The notes beneath the pieces were generated by a model. That model was not told where the DNA came from. It did no database searches and was given only the letters and a program-made list of their open reading frames with translations. A DNA stretch of 34,969 nt from Caulobacteraceae bacterium (lineage in GTDB: Bacteria; Pseudomonadota; Alphaproteobacteria; Caulobacterales; Caulobacteraceae), in contig CANJXI010000042.1 of the NCBI GenBank assembly GCA_947478785.1, positions 1-34,969 of the forward strand, given 5' to 3'. Position 1 is the first letter of the stretch. Every line of letters starts with the position of its first letter. Shown piece after piece: positions 8,507 through 18,622 of the stretch. The translations under genes were made by a program, and so were the position numbers.

Positions 8507-9804
8507 GACCCGGCTCTCGTCGTCCAGCGCCCGAGATCGCGCTCGCGGCCCATCAGCGCAAGGCCCGAGGCGATGGATTCCAGTTCCGCGCCGGTCTCGA
8601 TGCGGTCGCTGTCGAAGCGCCGGTGGAAGATCGCGCGCACCGCCGGAACCAGGGACGAGCCGCCGGTCAGGAACACCCGATCGATCTGGCCGGCCGCCAG
8701 TCCCGCGTCCGCCAGCGCCGCGTCTACCGCCGTCTCGATCAGGCCGAGCTCCGGGGCGATCCAACGCTCGAACGTGGCCCGCCGCACCTGGCCCTTCAGC
8801 GAGATCGACCCCGCCTCGAAGCGGAACTCGGCGGCCTCGTCGCGCGACAGCGCCTCCTTGAGGCGGCTGACGGAGCGATAGAGCTGGTAGCCATGGTTCT
8901 CGTCCAGGGTCTCCACCAGCCGCGCGATCTTCTCGGGCTCGACGGCCTCGCGGACCAGGCGGCGGATTTCGCGCATATCGCGGCTGGCGCGCATCAAGGC
9001 CAGCTGGTCCCAGCGGGCGAAGGCCGAATAGTAGCGGTTGGGGATCGGCAGCACCTTGCCGAAGCTCTCGTAGCTGGAACCCTTGCCGAGCGCCGGCGAG
9101 ACCAGGTTGTCGATGATCCGGTAGTCGAAGGCGTCGCCGGCCACGCCGACGCCCGAGCGGCCCAGCGGAATCGAGCGAATCTCGCCCGCCTCTCGCTCGA
9201 AGCGGATGATCGAGAAGTCCGAGGTGCCGCCGCCGAAGTCGCCCACCAGGACGGTGGCGTCGTGGTCCAGTTCGCGGGCGAAGAAGAACGCCGCTCCCAC
9301 CGGCTCATAGGCATAGAGGATCTCGGAGAAGCCCATCCGCCTGAAGGCGGTCTCGTAGCGTTCCAGCGCCAGGTCCTCCTTGGGCGCGCCGCCCGCGAAG
9401 GTCACCGGGCGTCCCACGATCACCCGGTCGGGCAGCGTGGCCATGCCCGCGCCGGCGTAGCTCCTGACCTTGAGTAGGAAGGTCGAGAGCAGGTCCTCGA
9501 AGCGATAGCGGCGACCCAGGATCTGGGTCTCGCTGAAGCTCTCGGAGGCCGCGAAGCTCTTAAAGGACTGGATGAACCGGGTATCGGCCGGGTCCTCCAC
9601 ATAGGCGTCGATCGCCCAGGGCCCGGCGGCGATGGTGCGCTCGGACCGCGTCTCGCTGGGCGCATGGAAGGACAGGCAGGTGCGGAAGGCGAAGAGCTCG
9701 CCCTCGGGCGCCGGAAACCTGACCAGGCGCGGCGGACCGGCGGCGTCGGCCAGCGCCACGACCGTATTGGTCGTCCCGAAATCAATGCCGAGGGAGACAG
9801 TCAT
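8503..9804 (-). CDS. Hsp70-family molecular chaperone, YegD-like
   Basis: A 433-residue protein with the actin/Hsp70 ATPase fold: phosphate-1 loop LGIDFGTTNTVVALAD at residues 5-20, phosphate-2 loop VLVGDFGGGTSDFSII, and adenosine loop VFLTGGSSLVPAVR near the C-terminus. It stops about where DnaK's ATPase domain would end, so the peptide-binding domain is missing, as in the YegD branch. It probably binds ATP in the cytoplasm; clients and co-chaperones are unknown. It is the first gene of an operon with DUF1697 and GST genes, coupled through ATGA overlaps. The start is ATG at 9804. Confidence 0.9.
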   Translation of the reverse strand: MTVSLGIDFGTTNTVVALADAAGPPRLVRFPAPEGELFAFRTCLSFHAPSETRSERTIAAGPWAIDAYVEDPADTRFIQSFKSFAASESFSETQILGRRYRFEDLLSTFLLKVRSYAGAGMATLPDRVIVGRPVTFAGGAPKEDLALERYETAFRRMGFSEILYAYEPVGAAFFFARELDHDATVLVGDFGGGTSDFSIIRFEREAGEIRSIPLGRSGVGVAGDAFDYRIIDNLVSPALGKGSSYESFGKVLPIPNRYYSAFARWDQLALMRASRDMREIRRLVREAVEPEKIARLVETLDENHGYQLYRSVSRLKEALSRDEAAEFRFEAGSISLKGQVRRATFERWIAPELGLIETAVDAALADAGLAAGQIDRVFLTGGSSLVPAVRAIFHRRFDSDRIETGAELESIASGLALMGRERDLGRWTTRAGS

Positions 9805-9890
9805 CAGGCAATCCAGACGGGGTGGACGACGGATCGCCCGTTCCCCGACGGCGCGCGATCCCTAGCTTGAAAGGCAGGACCCGGCGAGCA

Positions 9891-12182
<2,292 letters not shown>

Positions 12183-12470
12183 GGCGGCGGCGGGTCCTTC
12201 GGGCGCGGGCTGATGAGAAGGAACCAACCTACAGACGCCGGGCCCCTGAAACAACCTTAGCCAATCCGGGCCGGTTCGTCGCGGTCGCATCCACGGCCCA
12301 GGCCGGGGAACACGCCCACGGGCCGGCCGCTCGACGCGCGTGGCGATTGGGGTCCCACCGGGCGCAACGATGGCCCCGAGCGCCCCCTATCGCCAAGCCG
12401 CCGCCTGGACGAAATCCGCATCGTGGGAGAAGCTTCAAGACGCGGAGAAGCCCGCCCAACGGAGACCTCG

Positions 12471-13127
12471 ATGAGCATCGTGATCCACGGCGTCCCAGGC
12501 AGCCCCTACGTTCGCGCGCCGCTGGCGGCCTGTGAGGAAAAGGGCGTGGCCTGGCGCCTCGCGGCGCTCGGCGCGCCCGACACCAAGGCGCCGGCGCATC
12601 TGGCCCGCCATCCGTTCGGCCGGGTCCCCGCCCTGGAGCATGGCGACTTCATCCTCTACGAGACCCAGGCGATCCTCCGCTACATCGATCAGGCGTTCGA
12701 CGGACCGGCCTTGACCCCGTCCGAGCCCAGGGCGCAGGCGCGGATGAACCAGGCGATCGGCGTGGTCGATTGCTACGTCATGCCCTCGATCAGCGCCAGC
12801 ATAGCCTTCAACCGCGTGGTCAAGCCGATGTTCGGCATGCCGCCTGACGAGGACGCGATCGCCGCCGCCATGCCCATGGCGCGGACCTGCATCGTGGCCT
12901 TGGAAGCCGTGCTGGACGGCAAGCCCTTCCTGGCGGGCGAGACCGTCACCCTCGCCGACCTGCATGCCGGCCCGCATTTCGACTTCCTGGCCATGGCGCC
13001 GGAGGGGGCGGAACTGCTCAGGGGCTCACCCCTGGAGGGCTGGCTGGCCCGCCTGAACGCCCGCCCCAGCTTCCAGAAGACCACCATGGCCGTGCTCCGG
13101 GCGGCCTTGACGGCGGAGCCCGCCTAG
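12471..13127 (+). CDS. Glutathione S-transferase family protein
   Basis: A 218-residue GST. The N-terminal thioredoxin-like domain has IHGVPGSPYVRAPLAACEEK, HPFGRVPALEHGDFILYE with the cis-Pro, and TQAILRYIDQAF. The C-terminal helical domain has the GETVTLADLHAGPHFDF motif with the conserved N-cap aspartate. ATG 12471 is supported by GGAGA five bases upstream. An in-frame ATG at 12423 lacks such a site. It resembles phi/theta-like bacterial GSTs, but the substrate is unknown. It is divergent from maeB across 288 bp in which I see no further gene, and is followed by dapB. Confidence 0.9.
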   Translation: MSIVIHGVPGSPYVRAPLAACEEKGVAWRLAALGAPDTKAPAHLARHPFGRVPALEHGDFILYETQAILRYIDQAFDGPALTPSEPRAQARMNQAIGVVDCYVMPSISASIAFNRVVKPMFGMPPDEDAIAAAMPMARTCIVALEAVLDGKPFLAGETVTLADLHAGPHFDFLAMAPEGAELLRGSPLEGWLARLNARPSFQKTTMAVLRAALTAEPA

Positions 13128-13192
13128 CTTTCCCGTTGACCCGGGGGGCGGGCTCGCGAGAGTAACGGGCCGCCACCGCCGGAGAGACTCCG

Positions 13193-13975
13193 CTGCCCAA
13201 CGCCCCCATCAAGATCGCCATTGCCGGCGCGCTCGGCCGCATGGGCCAGGTGGTCGCCGCCGCGGTGACGGCCGATCCGCGGCTGTCGCTGGCCGCCCGC
13301 TTCGACCGGCCGGGCCTGGCCGGCGAGGGCCTGGTCTCACAGGACGCGGCGCTGGCGGCGGCCGACGTGGTCATCGATTTCACCCTGCCGGCCGCCTCGG
13401 CGGCGCTCGCCACCCTCTGCGCGCAGCGCGGCGGGCCGGCCCTGGTGATCGGGCCCACCGGGTTCGACGCCGCCCAGATCGCGACCGTGGCCGGGGCGGG
13501 GCGGACGATCGCCATCGTGAGGGCCGGCAATTTCTCGCTCGGCCTCAACATGCTCATGGGCCTGGTGGAGCAGACGGCGCGAATCCTCGGCCCCGAGGCC
13601 TACGACATCGAGATCCTGGAGGCCCACCATCGCAACAAGATCGACGCTCCGTCGGGCGCCGCCCTGATGCTGGGCGAGATGGCCGCCCGGGGCCGGGGCG
13701 TCGACCTGTCGGACGTGGCCAGCCGTGGCCGCGACGGCATCACCGGCGCCCGGCGCACGGGCGACATCGGCTTCGCGTCGGTGCGCGGCGGGGGCATCGT
13801 CGGCGAGCACAGCGTGACCTTCGCCGCCGACGACGAGATCCTGACGCTGTCGCATTCGGCCCGCGACCGCGGCCTGTTCGCCCGAGGGGCCGTGGCGGCC
13901 GCGGTGTGGGTGGCGGGCCGCCCGCCCGGTCACTACGACATGCAGGACGTGCTGGGCTTCTCAAAAGGCCGCTGA
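13193..13975 (+). CDS. dapB: 4-hydroxy-tetrahydrodipicolinate reductase with apparent CTG start
   Basis: DapB reduces the dihydrodipicolinate precursor in lysine and meso-diaminopimelate synthesis. All family motifs are present: nucleotide-binding [12 protein letters not shown] (residues about 8-18), [10 protein letters not shown], the GPTGF loop, and the substrate and catalytic motif [19 protein letters not shown]. No ATG, GTG or TTG lies upstream of the nucleotide-binding loop in this frame. The first ATG (13241) is Met17, inside the loop. CTG at 13193 has GGAGAG six bases before it and gives a 260-residue protein of normal length, so I chose it. A sequencing error at the start codon is the alternative. 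The amidase follows after two bases. Confidence 0.9.
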   Translation: MPNAPIKIAIAGALGRMGQVVAAAVTADPRLSLAARFDRPGLAGEGLVSQDAALAAADVVIDFTLPAASAALATLCAQRGGPALVIGPTGFDAAQIATVAGAGRTIAIVRAGNFSLGLNMLMGLVEQTARILGPEAYDIEILEAHHRNKIDAPSGAALMLGEMAARGRGVDLSDVASRGRDGITGARRTGDIGFASVRGGGIVGEHSVTFAADDEILTLSHSARDRGLFARGAVAAAVWVAGRPPGHYDMQDVLGFSKGR

Positions 13976-13977
13976 GC

Positions 13978-15420
13978 ATGGACGAGATTCTCAAGCGAGA
14001 CGCCACCGACCAGCTCTCGGCGTTGACCGCGCTCCGGATCTCTTCCCTCGAACTTCTGGAGGCGGCGCTCGCCCGCCACCAGGCGACCCACGGCACGCTG
14101 AACGCGGTCGTCGCCACCAGCGTCGAGCGCGCCCGGGAGCGGGCGCGGGCCATCGACGAACTCCGCGCCAGGGGCGAGCCGATGGGCCGGCTGGCCGGCC
14201 TGCCCATGACGGTCAAGGACACCTTCGACGTGGTGGGCCTGCCGGCTTCCTCCGGCGTCGAGGCCCTGCGCCTCCGGCAGGCCGAGGACGCCACCGTGGT
14301 GCGCCACGCCCGGGACGTCGGCGCGGTGATCTGGGGCAAGACCAACACCCCGGTGATGGCCGGCGACTGGCAGAGCTTCAACGCACTCTACGGAACCACC
14401 AGCAATCCCTGGGATCCGGCGCGAACCCCTGGCGGCTCATCGGGCGGGGCGGCGGCGGCGCTGGCGGCCGGCGTGACGGCGCTGGAGATCGGGTCCGATA
14501 TCGGCGGCTCCCTGCGCGTCCCCGCCAGCTTCTGCGGGGTCTTCAGCCACAAGCCCACCTGGGGCCTGGTCAGCCAGCACGGGCACGTGCCCCCAAGCCC
14601 CGGCTCCTGGTCGGAGCGCGACCTGAACGTGGTGGGCCCGATGGCGCGCTCGGCCCGCGACCTGCGGCTCCTGCTGTCGGTCCTGGAGGACGGCCCGATG
14701 GCGGCCAAGGCCGCCCCCATGGAACTGAAGGGCGCGCGCATCGGCCTGTGGCTCGCCGAGCCCGGCTTTCCGCTGGATCCTGAGGTGCGCGCGGCGATCG
14801 AGGCCTTCGCGGCCGAGCTCGCGGGCGCCGGCGCCGAGGTGACGCCGATACCCGCGCCCGCGCCCATGCGGACCCTGATGCCCGCCTACCAGACCCTGCT
14901 GGGCGCGATTGTCGGCGCGGACATGCCGCCGGCCATGATCCGGCGGATGGAGCGGATGCGCGGCTGGGCGCGCTGGTCGATGGCCAGGGGCGCCGCGCCG
15001 GATTCCCCCGCCGCCATATCCCTGGCCTACACCGCCACCCACCGCGAGTGGCTGGCCGCCGACGCCGTCCGCCAGCGCCTGCGCCGCGAGGTGGCGCCGG
15101 TGTTCGACCGCTTCGACGTGGTGATGGCCCCGATCGCCCCGGTGGCGGCCTTCCCGCACAATCACCGCGACTTCGCCAAACGCACCCTGACCCTGTCGAC
15201 CGGCGAGACGATCCCCTACGCCGCGATGCTGAACTGGATCGCGCTGGCCACCGCGCTGCACCTGCCCGCGACCACGGTCCCGGCCGGCCTCGCCGCATCC
15301 GGCCTGCCGGTCGGCGTCCAGCTGATCGGGCCCACCGGCGGCGACGCCCGCACCCTGGCGCTCGCCCAGGCCATCGACGAGAACGTCCGGGGATTCACGG
15401 CGCCGGAGATGCGGCCGTAA
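13978..15420 (+). CDS. Amidase-signature hydrolase
   Basis: A 480-residue amidase-signature enzyme with the Ser-Ser-Lys catalytic set: lysine in GLPMTVKDTFDV, the glycine-serine loop TPGGSSGGAAAALAAG, and the nucleophile region EIGSDIGGSLRVPASFCG. GatA and many amide hydrolases share this fold. The absence of gatB and gatC nearby suggests a stand-alone amidase rather than the tRNA amidotransferase subunit. The substrate cannot be read from the sequence. It starts two bases after the dapB stop and is probably co-transcribed. It ends before an intergenic repeat element. Confidence 0.9.
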   Translation: MDEILKRDATDQLSALTALRISSLELLEAALARHQATHGTLNAVVATSVERARERARAIDELRARGEPMGRLAGLPMTVKDTFDVVGLPASSGVEALRLRQAEDATVVRHARDVGAVIWGKTNTPVMAGDWQSFNALYGTTSNPWDPARTPGGSSGGAAAALAAGVTALEIGSDIGGSLRVPASFCGVFSHKPTWGLVSQHGHVPPSPGSWSERDLNVVGPMARSARDLRLLLSVLEDGPMAAKAAPMELKGARIGLWLAEPGFPLDPEVRAAIEAFAAELAGAGAEVTPIPAPAPMRTLMPAYQTLLGAIVGADMPPAMIRRMERMRGWARWSMARGAAPDSPAAISLAYTATHREWLAADAVRQRLRREVAPVFDRFDVVMAPIAPVAAFPHNHRDFAKRTLTLSTGETIPYAAMLNWIALATALHLPATTVPAGLAASGLPVGVQLIGPTGGDARTLALAQAIDENVRGFTAPEMRP

Positions 15421-15450
15421 TCCTAGCTTGCGATCCGCCCATTCCTTTTG

Positions 15451-15578
15451 ATCGTCATCGCCCGGCTTGTCCGGGCGACCCATGGACACAGGTTCGGCCG
15501 TAGGAGTCGCGGCGCGGCCACATCGACCCTTGCAAGGCGGAGATCATGGGTGGCCCGCCCGAGCCGGGCCATGACGGT
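15451..15578. repeat. Intergenic inverted-repeat element, alphaproteobacterial type
   Basis: Two arms of about 34 bp in inverted orientation (15451-15484, containing CATCGCCCGGCTTGTCCGGG, and 15545-15578, containing GCCCGAGCCGGGCCATGACG) flank a 60-bp centre. Each arm has its own CCCGG/CCGGG palindrome and a CCCATG end. Similar elements are scattered between genes in many alphaproteobacteria. It sits between the convergent amidase and the hypothetical gene, where it could fold as an RNA hairpin on either transcript. Confidence 0.6.
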
Positions 15579-15588
15579 CTTCAATAAA

Positions 15589-16248
15589 TCAGCGCTCCAC
15601 GACCCGAGGGGCGCTCTTCTCCGGCGGCGCCTGGCGCAGCCAGAGGTCGTCCACGGCCGCCCGCGGGTCCCCGGCGGCGACCTGGACCAGGGACAGGCCT
15701 TCGAGCGATATACGCGGGCCGCGCAGGATGCGGGGGTGCAGGGCATAGCCCATCCGGTAGACCGCCCGGTCGGTCCGGGTCTGGCCGTCCTCGATGAACA
15801 CCGTGGTGACCCCCACGGGCAGCCGGCCCTGGACCTCCTCGGAACCGCGGCCGCGCGCCTTCTCGGCCTTGTCGAGGCCGGCGGCGAACCAGCCCTGCTC
15901 GATGCGGGGATTGCCGGTGGTCTCGACCGGATCGGCGCGGACCTCGGTCGGGAAGACCAGCGTCTGGGTCTGGATCACCTGTTCGGCGTGCGCGGGAGCG
16001 AGCCGCAGCCAGTCGCCGGAGCCCTGCGGGGTCGCGGTGAGCAGGAAGGTCAGACGCTGCGCCCCCTTCTGCGCCTCGGCCTTCAGCGCCTGGGCCTGGG
16101 CGGCCCGGTCGCGCTCCTCCTGGGTGCGCGCGCGGTGGGTGTCCCAGTAGCCGAGGCCCGCGATCACCACCGCCGCCAGGCCGACCGCCTCCGCCAGGCT
16201 CAGCCGGCGGAGCAGCAGGCGCCGGGCCTTGCCCTCAGGCCCGTTCAT
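15589..16248 (-). CDS. Membrane-anchored hypothetical protein
   Basis: A 219-residue protein I do not recognise. Residues about 18-34 form one transmembrane helix ([18 protein letters not shown]) after a basic, arginine-rich N-terminus, so the body is probably periplasmic. Residues about 37-62 are rich in Arg, Gln, Glu and Ala and look like a short coiled coil. The rest is soluble, with repeated beta-prone stretches ([38 protein letters not shown]). Its ATG overlaps the dut stop (ATGA), placing it last in a coaBC-dut operon. No known domain is visible. Confidence 0.75.
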   Translation of the reverse strand: MNGPEGKARRLLLRRLSLAEAVGLAAVVIAGLGYWDTHRARTQEERDRAAQAQALKAEAQKGAQRLTFLLTATPQGSGDWLRLAPAHAEQVIQTQTLVFPTEVRADPVETTGNPRIEQGWFAAGLDKAEKARGRGSEEVQGRLPVGVTTVFIEDGQTRTDRAVYRMGYALHPRILRGPRISLEGLSLVQVAAGDPRAAVDDLWLRQAPPEKSAPRVVER

Positions 16249-16700
16249 CGCCCGCCGGTGGACCCGAAGCCGCCGGCGCCGCGCGCGGTCTCCTCCAGGC
16301 TCTCGACCTCGGCCCAGCGCGCCTGGACCACCGGGGCCACCACCAGCTGGGCGATGCGGTCGCCGCGCCGGATGGTCACGTCCTCCTCGCCCAGATTGAT
16401 CAGGATCACCTTCACCTCGCCCCGATAGTCGGCGTCGATGGTGCCGGGCGTGTTGAGGCAGGTGACGCCCGACTTGGCCGCCAGGCCCGAGCGCGGCCGC
16501 ACCTGGCCCTCGAAGCCCTGCGGCAGGGCGAAGGCCAGGCCCGTGGGCACGGGAAAGCGCGAGCCGGGGCGCAGCACCAGCGGCTCATCCTCCGGCACGG
16601 CGGCGCGCAGGTCCATGCCCGCGGCGCCATCGGTCTCGTAGGCCGGCAGCGGCAGGCCCTGCGCGTGCGGCAGGCGGACGATCGGGATGGTCGGGCTCAA
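16245..16700 (-). CDS. dut: Deoxyuridine 5'-triphosphate nucleotidohydrolase
   Basis: A trimeric dUTPase of about 151 residues. It hydrolyses dUTP to dUMP and pyrophosphate, keeping uracil out of DNA. The five family motifs are visible: [48 protein letters not shown], and the flexible C-terminal arm [11 protein letters not shown]. The start is a TTG at 16698-16700 that shares bases with the coaBC stop (TTGA), giving the N-terminus [13 protein letters not shown]; no ATG lies close by. Length and motifs are normal. The overlap implies coupled translation with coaBC. Confidence 0.93.
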   Translation of the reverse strand: MSPTIPIVRLPHAQGLPLPAYETDGAAGMDLRAAVPEDEPLVLRPGSRFPVPTGLAFALPQGFEGQVRPRSGLAAKSGVTCLNTPGTIDADYRGEVKVILINLGEEDVTIRRGDRIAQLVVAPVVQARWAEVESLEETARGAGGFGSTGGR

Positions 16701-17884
16701 GCGAAGTCCTCGGCGATGCGCTGGGCCAGGCGGCGCGCCACCGCGCCCTTGGCCATCCGTTCCCATCGCTCGATTCCCGCCCCCGTGACGATGGCCACGG
16801 CGTTCTCGTCGCCCCCCATCGTCCCGGCCACGCTGACGTCGTTGGCGACGATCCAGTCGCAGGCCTTCTTCGAGAGCTTGGCCCTGGCGTTGGCCTCGAC
16901 GTTGTCGGTCTCGGCGGCGAAGCCGACCATCAGGCGAGGACGGCGCGCATGCCGCGACAGAGTGGCGAGGATATCGGGGTTCTCGGTCAGCACGATCGGC
17001 GGCGGCGCGCCGGCGGCCTTCTTGATCTTGTGACCGCCTAGGGTCTCGGGCCGCCAGTCGGCGACGGCGGCGACGCAGACGGCGATGTCGGCCGGCAGGG
17101 CCGCCTCGCACGCGCCCAGCATCTCGCGCGCGCTCTCCACGTCCACCCGCGTCACGCCGGCCGGAGCCGGCAGCGCCGTCGGCCCGGACACCAGGGTGAC
17201 CTCGCAGCCCAGGGCGGCCAGCGCGGCGGCGATGGCGTAGCCCTGCTTGCCCGACGAACGGTTGGTCAGCAGCCGCACCGGGTCCAGGGCTTCGGCGGTG
17301 GGCCCCGCGGTGACGATGGCGCGGCGCCCGGCGAGCGAGCGTCCTTGGGCCAGGGCGCCCAGGATCGCCTCCAGGATGGCGGCGGGCTCGGCCATCCGGC
17401 CCGGGCCGTACTCGCCGCAGGCCATCGCCCCTTCGTCGGGACCCACGAACTGGACGCCGTCGGCCTTCAGGATGGCGAGGTTCCGCTGGGTGGCCGCATG
17501 CTCCCACATGCGGACGTTCATGGCCGGCGCCATCAGCACCAGCTTGTCGGTGGCCAGCAGCGTCGTGGAGGCCAGGTCGCCGGCCAGGCCGTTGGCCGCC
17601 TTGGCCATCAGGTCGGCGGTGGCCGGCGCCACCACCACGAGGTCCGCCGAGCGGGACAGCTCGATATGGCCCATCTCGGCCTCGTCCGTCAGCGAGAAGA
17701 GGTCGGCGTAGACCTTGTCCTCGGCCAGCGCCGCCAACGACAACGGCGTGACGAACCGCGCGCCCGCTTCGGTAAGGATCGGCCGCACGGCGATCCCCGC
17801 CTTGCGCAGGAGCCTGGTCAGTTCCAGGGCCTTGTAGGCGGCGATACCGCCGCCGACGATCAGGAGAATTCGCTTACCGTCCAA
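16697..17884 (-). CDS. coaBC: Bifunctional phosphopantothenoylcysteine decarboxylase/synthase
   Basis: A 395-residue CoA biosynthesis enzyme. The N-terminal flavoprotein decarboxylase (CoaC, to about residue 190) shows [17 protein letters not shown], the catalytic histidine in [22 protein letters not shown], and the [13 protein letters not shown] cysteine loop. The C-terminal CTP-dependent synthetase (CoaB) begins [20 protein letters not shown], followed by [14 protein letters not shown]. It converts 4'-phosphopantothenate plus cysteine to 4'-phosphopantetheine in two steps. It is the first gene of the coaBC-dut-hypothetical operon and divergent from a lipoprotein gene with a LexA box between them. 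Confidence 0.95.
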   Translation of the reverse strand: MDGKRILLIVGGGIAAYKALELTRLLRKAGIAVRPILTEAGARFVTPLSLAALAEDKVYADLFSLTDEAEMGHIELSRSADLVVVAPATADLMAKAANGLAGDLASTTLLATDKLVLMAPAMNVRMWEHAATQRNLAILKADGVQFVGPDEGAMACGEYGPGRMAEPAAILEAILGALAQGRSLAGRRAIVTAGPTAEALDPVRLLTNRSSGKQGYAIAAALAALGCEVTLVSGPTALPAPAGVTRVDVESAREMLGACEAALPADIAVCVAAVADWRPETLGGHKIKKAAGAPPPIVLTENPDILATLSRHARRPRLMVGFAAETDNVEANARAKLSKKACDWIVANDVSVAGTMGGDENAVAIVTGAGIERWERMAKGAVARRLAQRIAEDFA

Positions 17885-17933
17885 GGCGTTCAGCCCCTCG
17901 TTGACGCGCGACAGCCTTATGCCAGATGGCCGC

Positions 17934-17949
17934 GCCGGACAAATCCGGC
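17934..17949. promoter_or_regulatory. 16-bp palindrome beside the LexA box
   Basis: GCCGGA-caaa-TCCGGC is a perfect 6-bp inverted repeat in the coaBC/lipoprotein divergent region, five bases before the LexA box. It could be a regulator site or a small hairpin. No protein can be assigned. Confidence 0.3.
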
Positions 17950-17952
17950 AAA

Positions 17953-17977
17953 TTGTTCGTCATTTGTTCGCTGGAAA
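17953..17977 (+). promoter_or_regulatory. Predicted promoter overlapping an SOS (LexA) box
   Basis: GTTCGTCATTTGTTC at 17955-17969 fits the alphaproteobacterial LexA operator GTTC-N7-GTTC exactly. It overlaps a plausible sigma-73-type promoter: TTGTTCG at 17953-17959, a ten-base spacer and GCTGGAAA at 17970-17977. A GANTC methylation site (GACTC, 17978-17982) follows at the expected transcription start. The site lies 77 bp before the lipoprotein gene and about 70 bp before coaBC on the other strand, so either or both could be SOS-controlled. The match is seen; LexA binding is inferred. Confidence 0.6.
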
Positions 17978-18045
17978 GACTCGACAACCCCAAAAACCTG
18001 TGTTCCTTATTCGTTCCAACCCTGCTGTTCCGGGAGATGAGAACG

Positions 18046-18609
18046 ATGGTTGGATTGAGGACGGCGCTGCCTCTGGCGCTGGGGATTTCGGCGCTGGCGC
18101 TGCTGAGCGCCTGTGACAACGGCCCTTCGGCCGTGCGCCAGCAGGCGGCTGGCGCGCAGATGGCGACCGCCGCCGCGCCGGAGCGATCGTCGAGCTTCAC
18201 AGACGATGCGTCCGGCGTCGATCACCGCAAGGACGCCGTGCCGGTCGCCCAGGACGGCAAGCCCATGTGGGCCGCCAGCCGCAGGAATTCCGCCGAGGAC
18301 GGCGCCCAGCGCGCCTTCGAGCGCAATGGCGAGGCCTTCGGCGCCCGCACCGTCGACCAGTTCGTGCAGAAGGCCCACGCCTTCGTCGGTCACCCGCCGA
18401 AGGGCACCCAGACGATCACGCGCAAGAACGGCGACACGCTCTATTACGACCCCACGGGCAACGTCTTCGCGGTCGCCAGCAAGGACGGCGCCCCCCGCAC
18501 CATGTTCAAGCCGGACGACGGCCCCGCCTACTGGCAGAAGCAGAAGGACCGCGAGGATAAGCGCCAGACCGCGCGGTCTGGCCGCTCCCGCGACGACGAC
18601 AACGCCTGA
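18046..18609 (+). CDS. Lipoprotein with a toxin-like C-terminal domain, probably SOS-regulated
   Basis: A 187-residue predicted lipoprotein. A hydrophobic signal ends in the lipobox LLSAC with Cys23, followed by Asp, which in E. coli would keep it in the inner membrane. ATG 18046 has GGGAGA eight bases upstream; an ATG at 18037 is too close to it. Residues about 30-95 are low-complexity. The C-terminal 75 residues (FVQKAHAFVGHPPKG, RKNGDTLYYDPTGNVFAVAS, RTMFKPDDGPAYWQKQ) recall the 'GD..YYDP..N.F.V...DG.P...FKP' pattern I associate with small nuclease domains of secreted bacterial toxins. That resemblance is weak and unverified. No immunity gene is adjacent. It converges with ubiB. Confidence 0.7.
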   Translation: MVGLRTALPLALGISALALLSACDNGPSAVRQQAAGAQMATAAAPERSSSFTDDASGVDHRKDAVPVAQDGKPMWAASRRNSAEDGAQRAFERNGEAFGARTVDQFVQKAHAFVGHPPKGTQTITRKNGDTLYYDPTGNVFAVASKDGAPRTMFKPDDGPAYWQKQKDREDKRQTARSGRSRDDDNA

Positions 18610-18622
18610 GGTGCGGGCGGTC

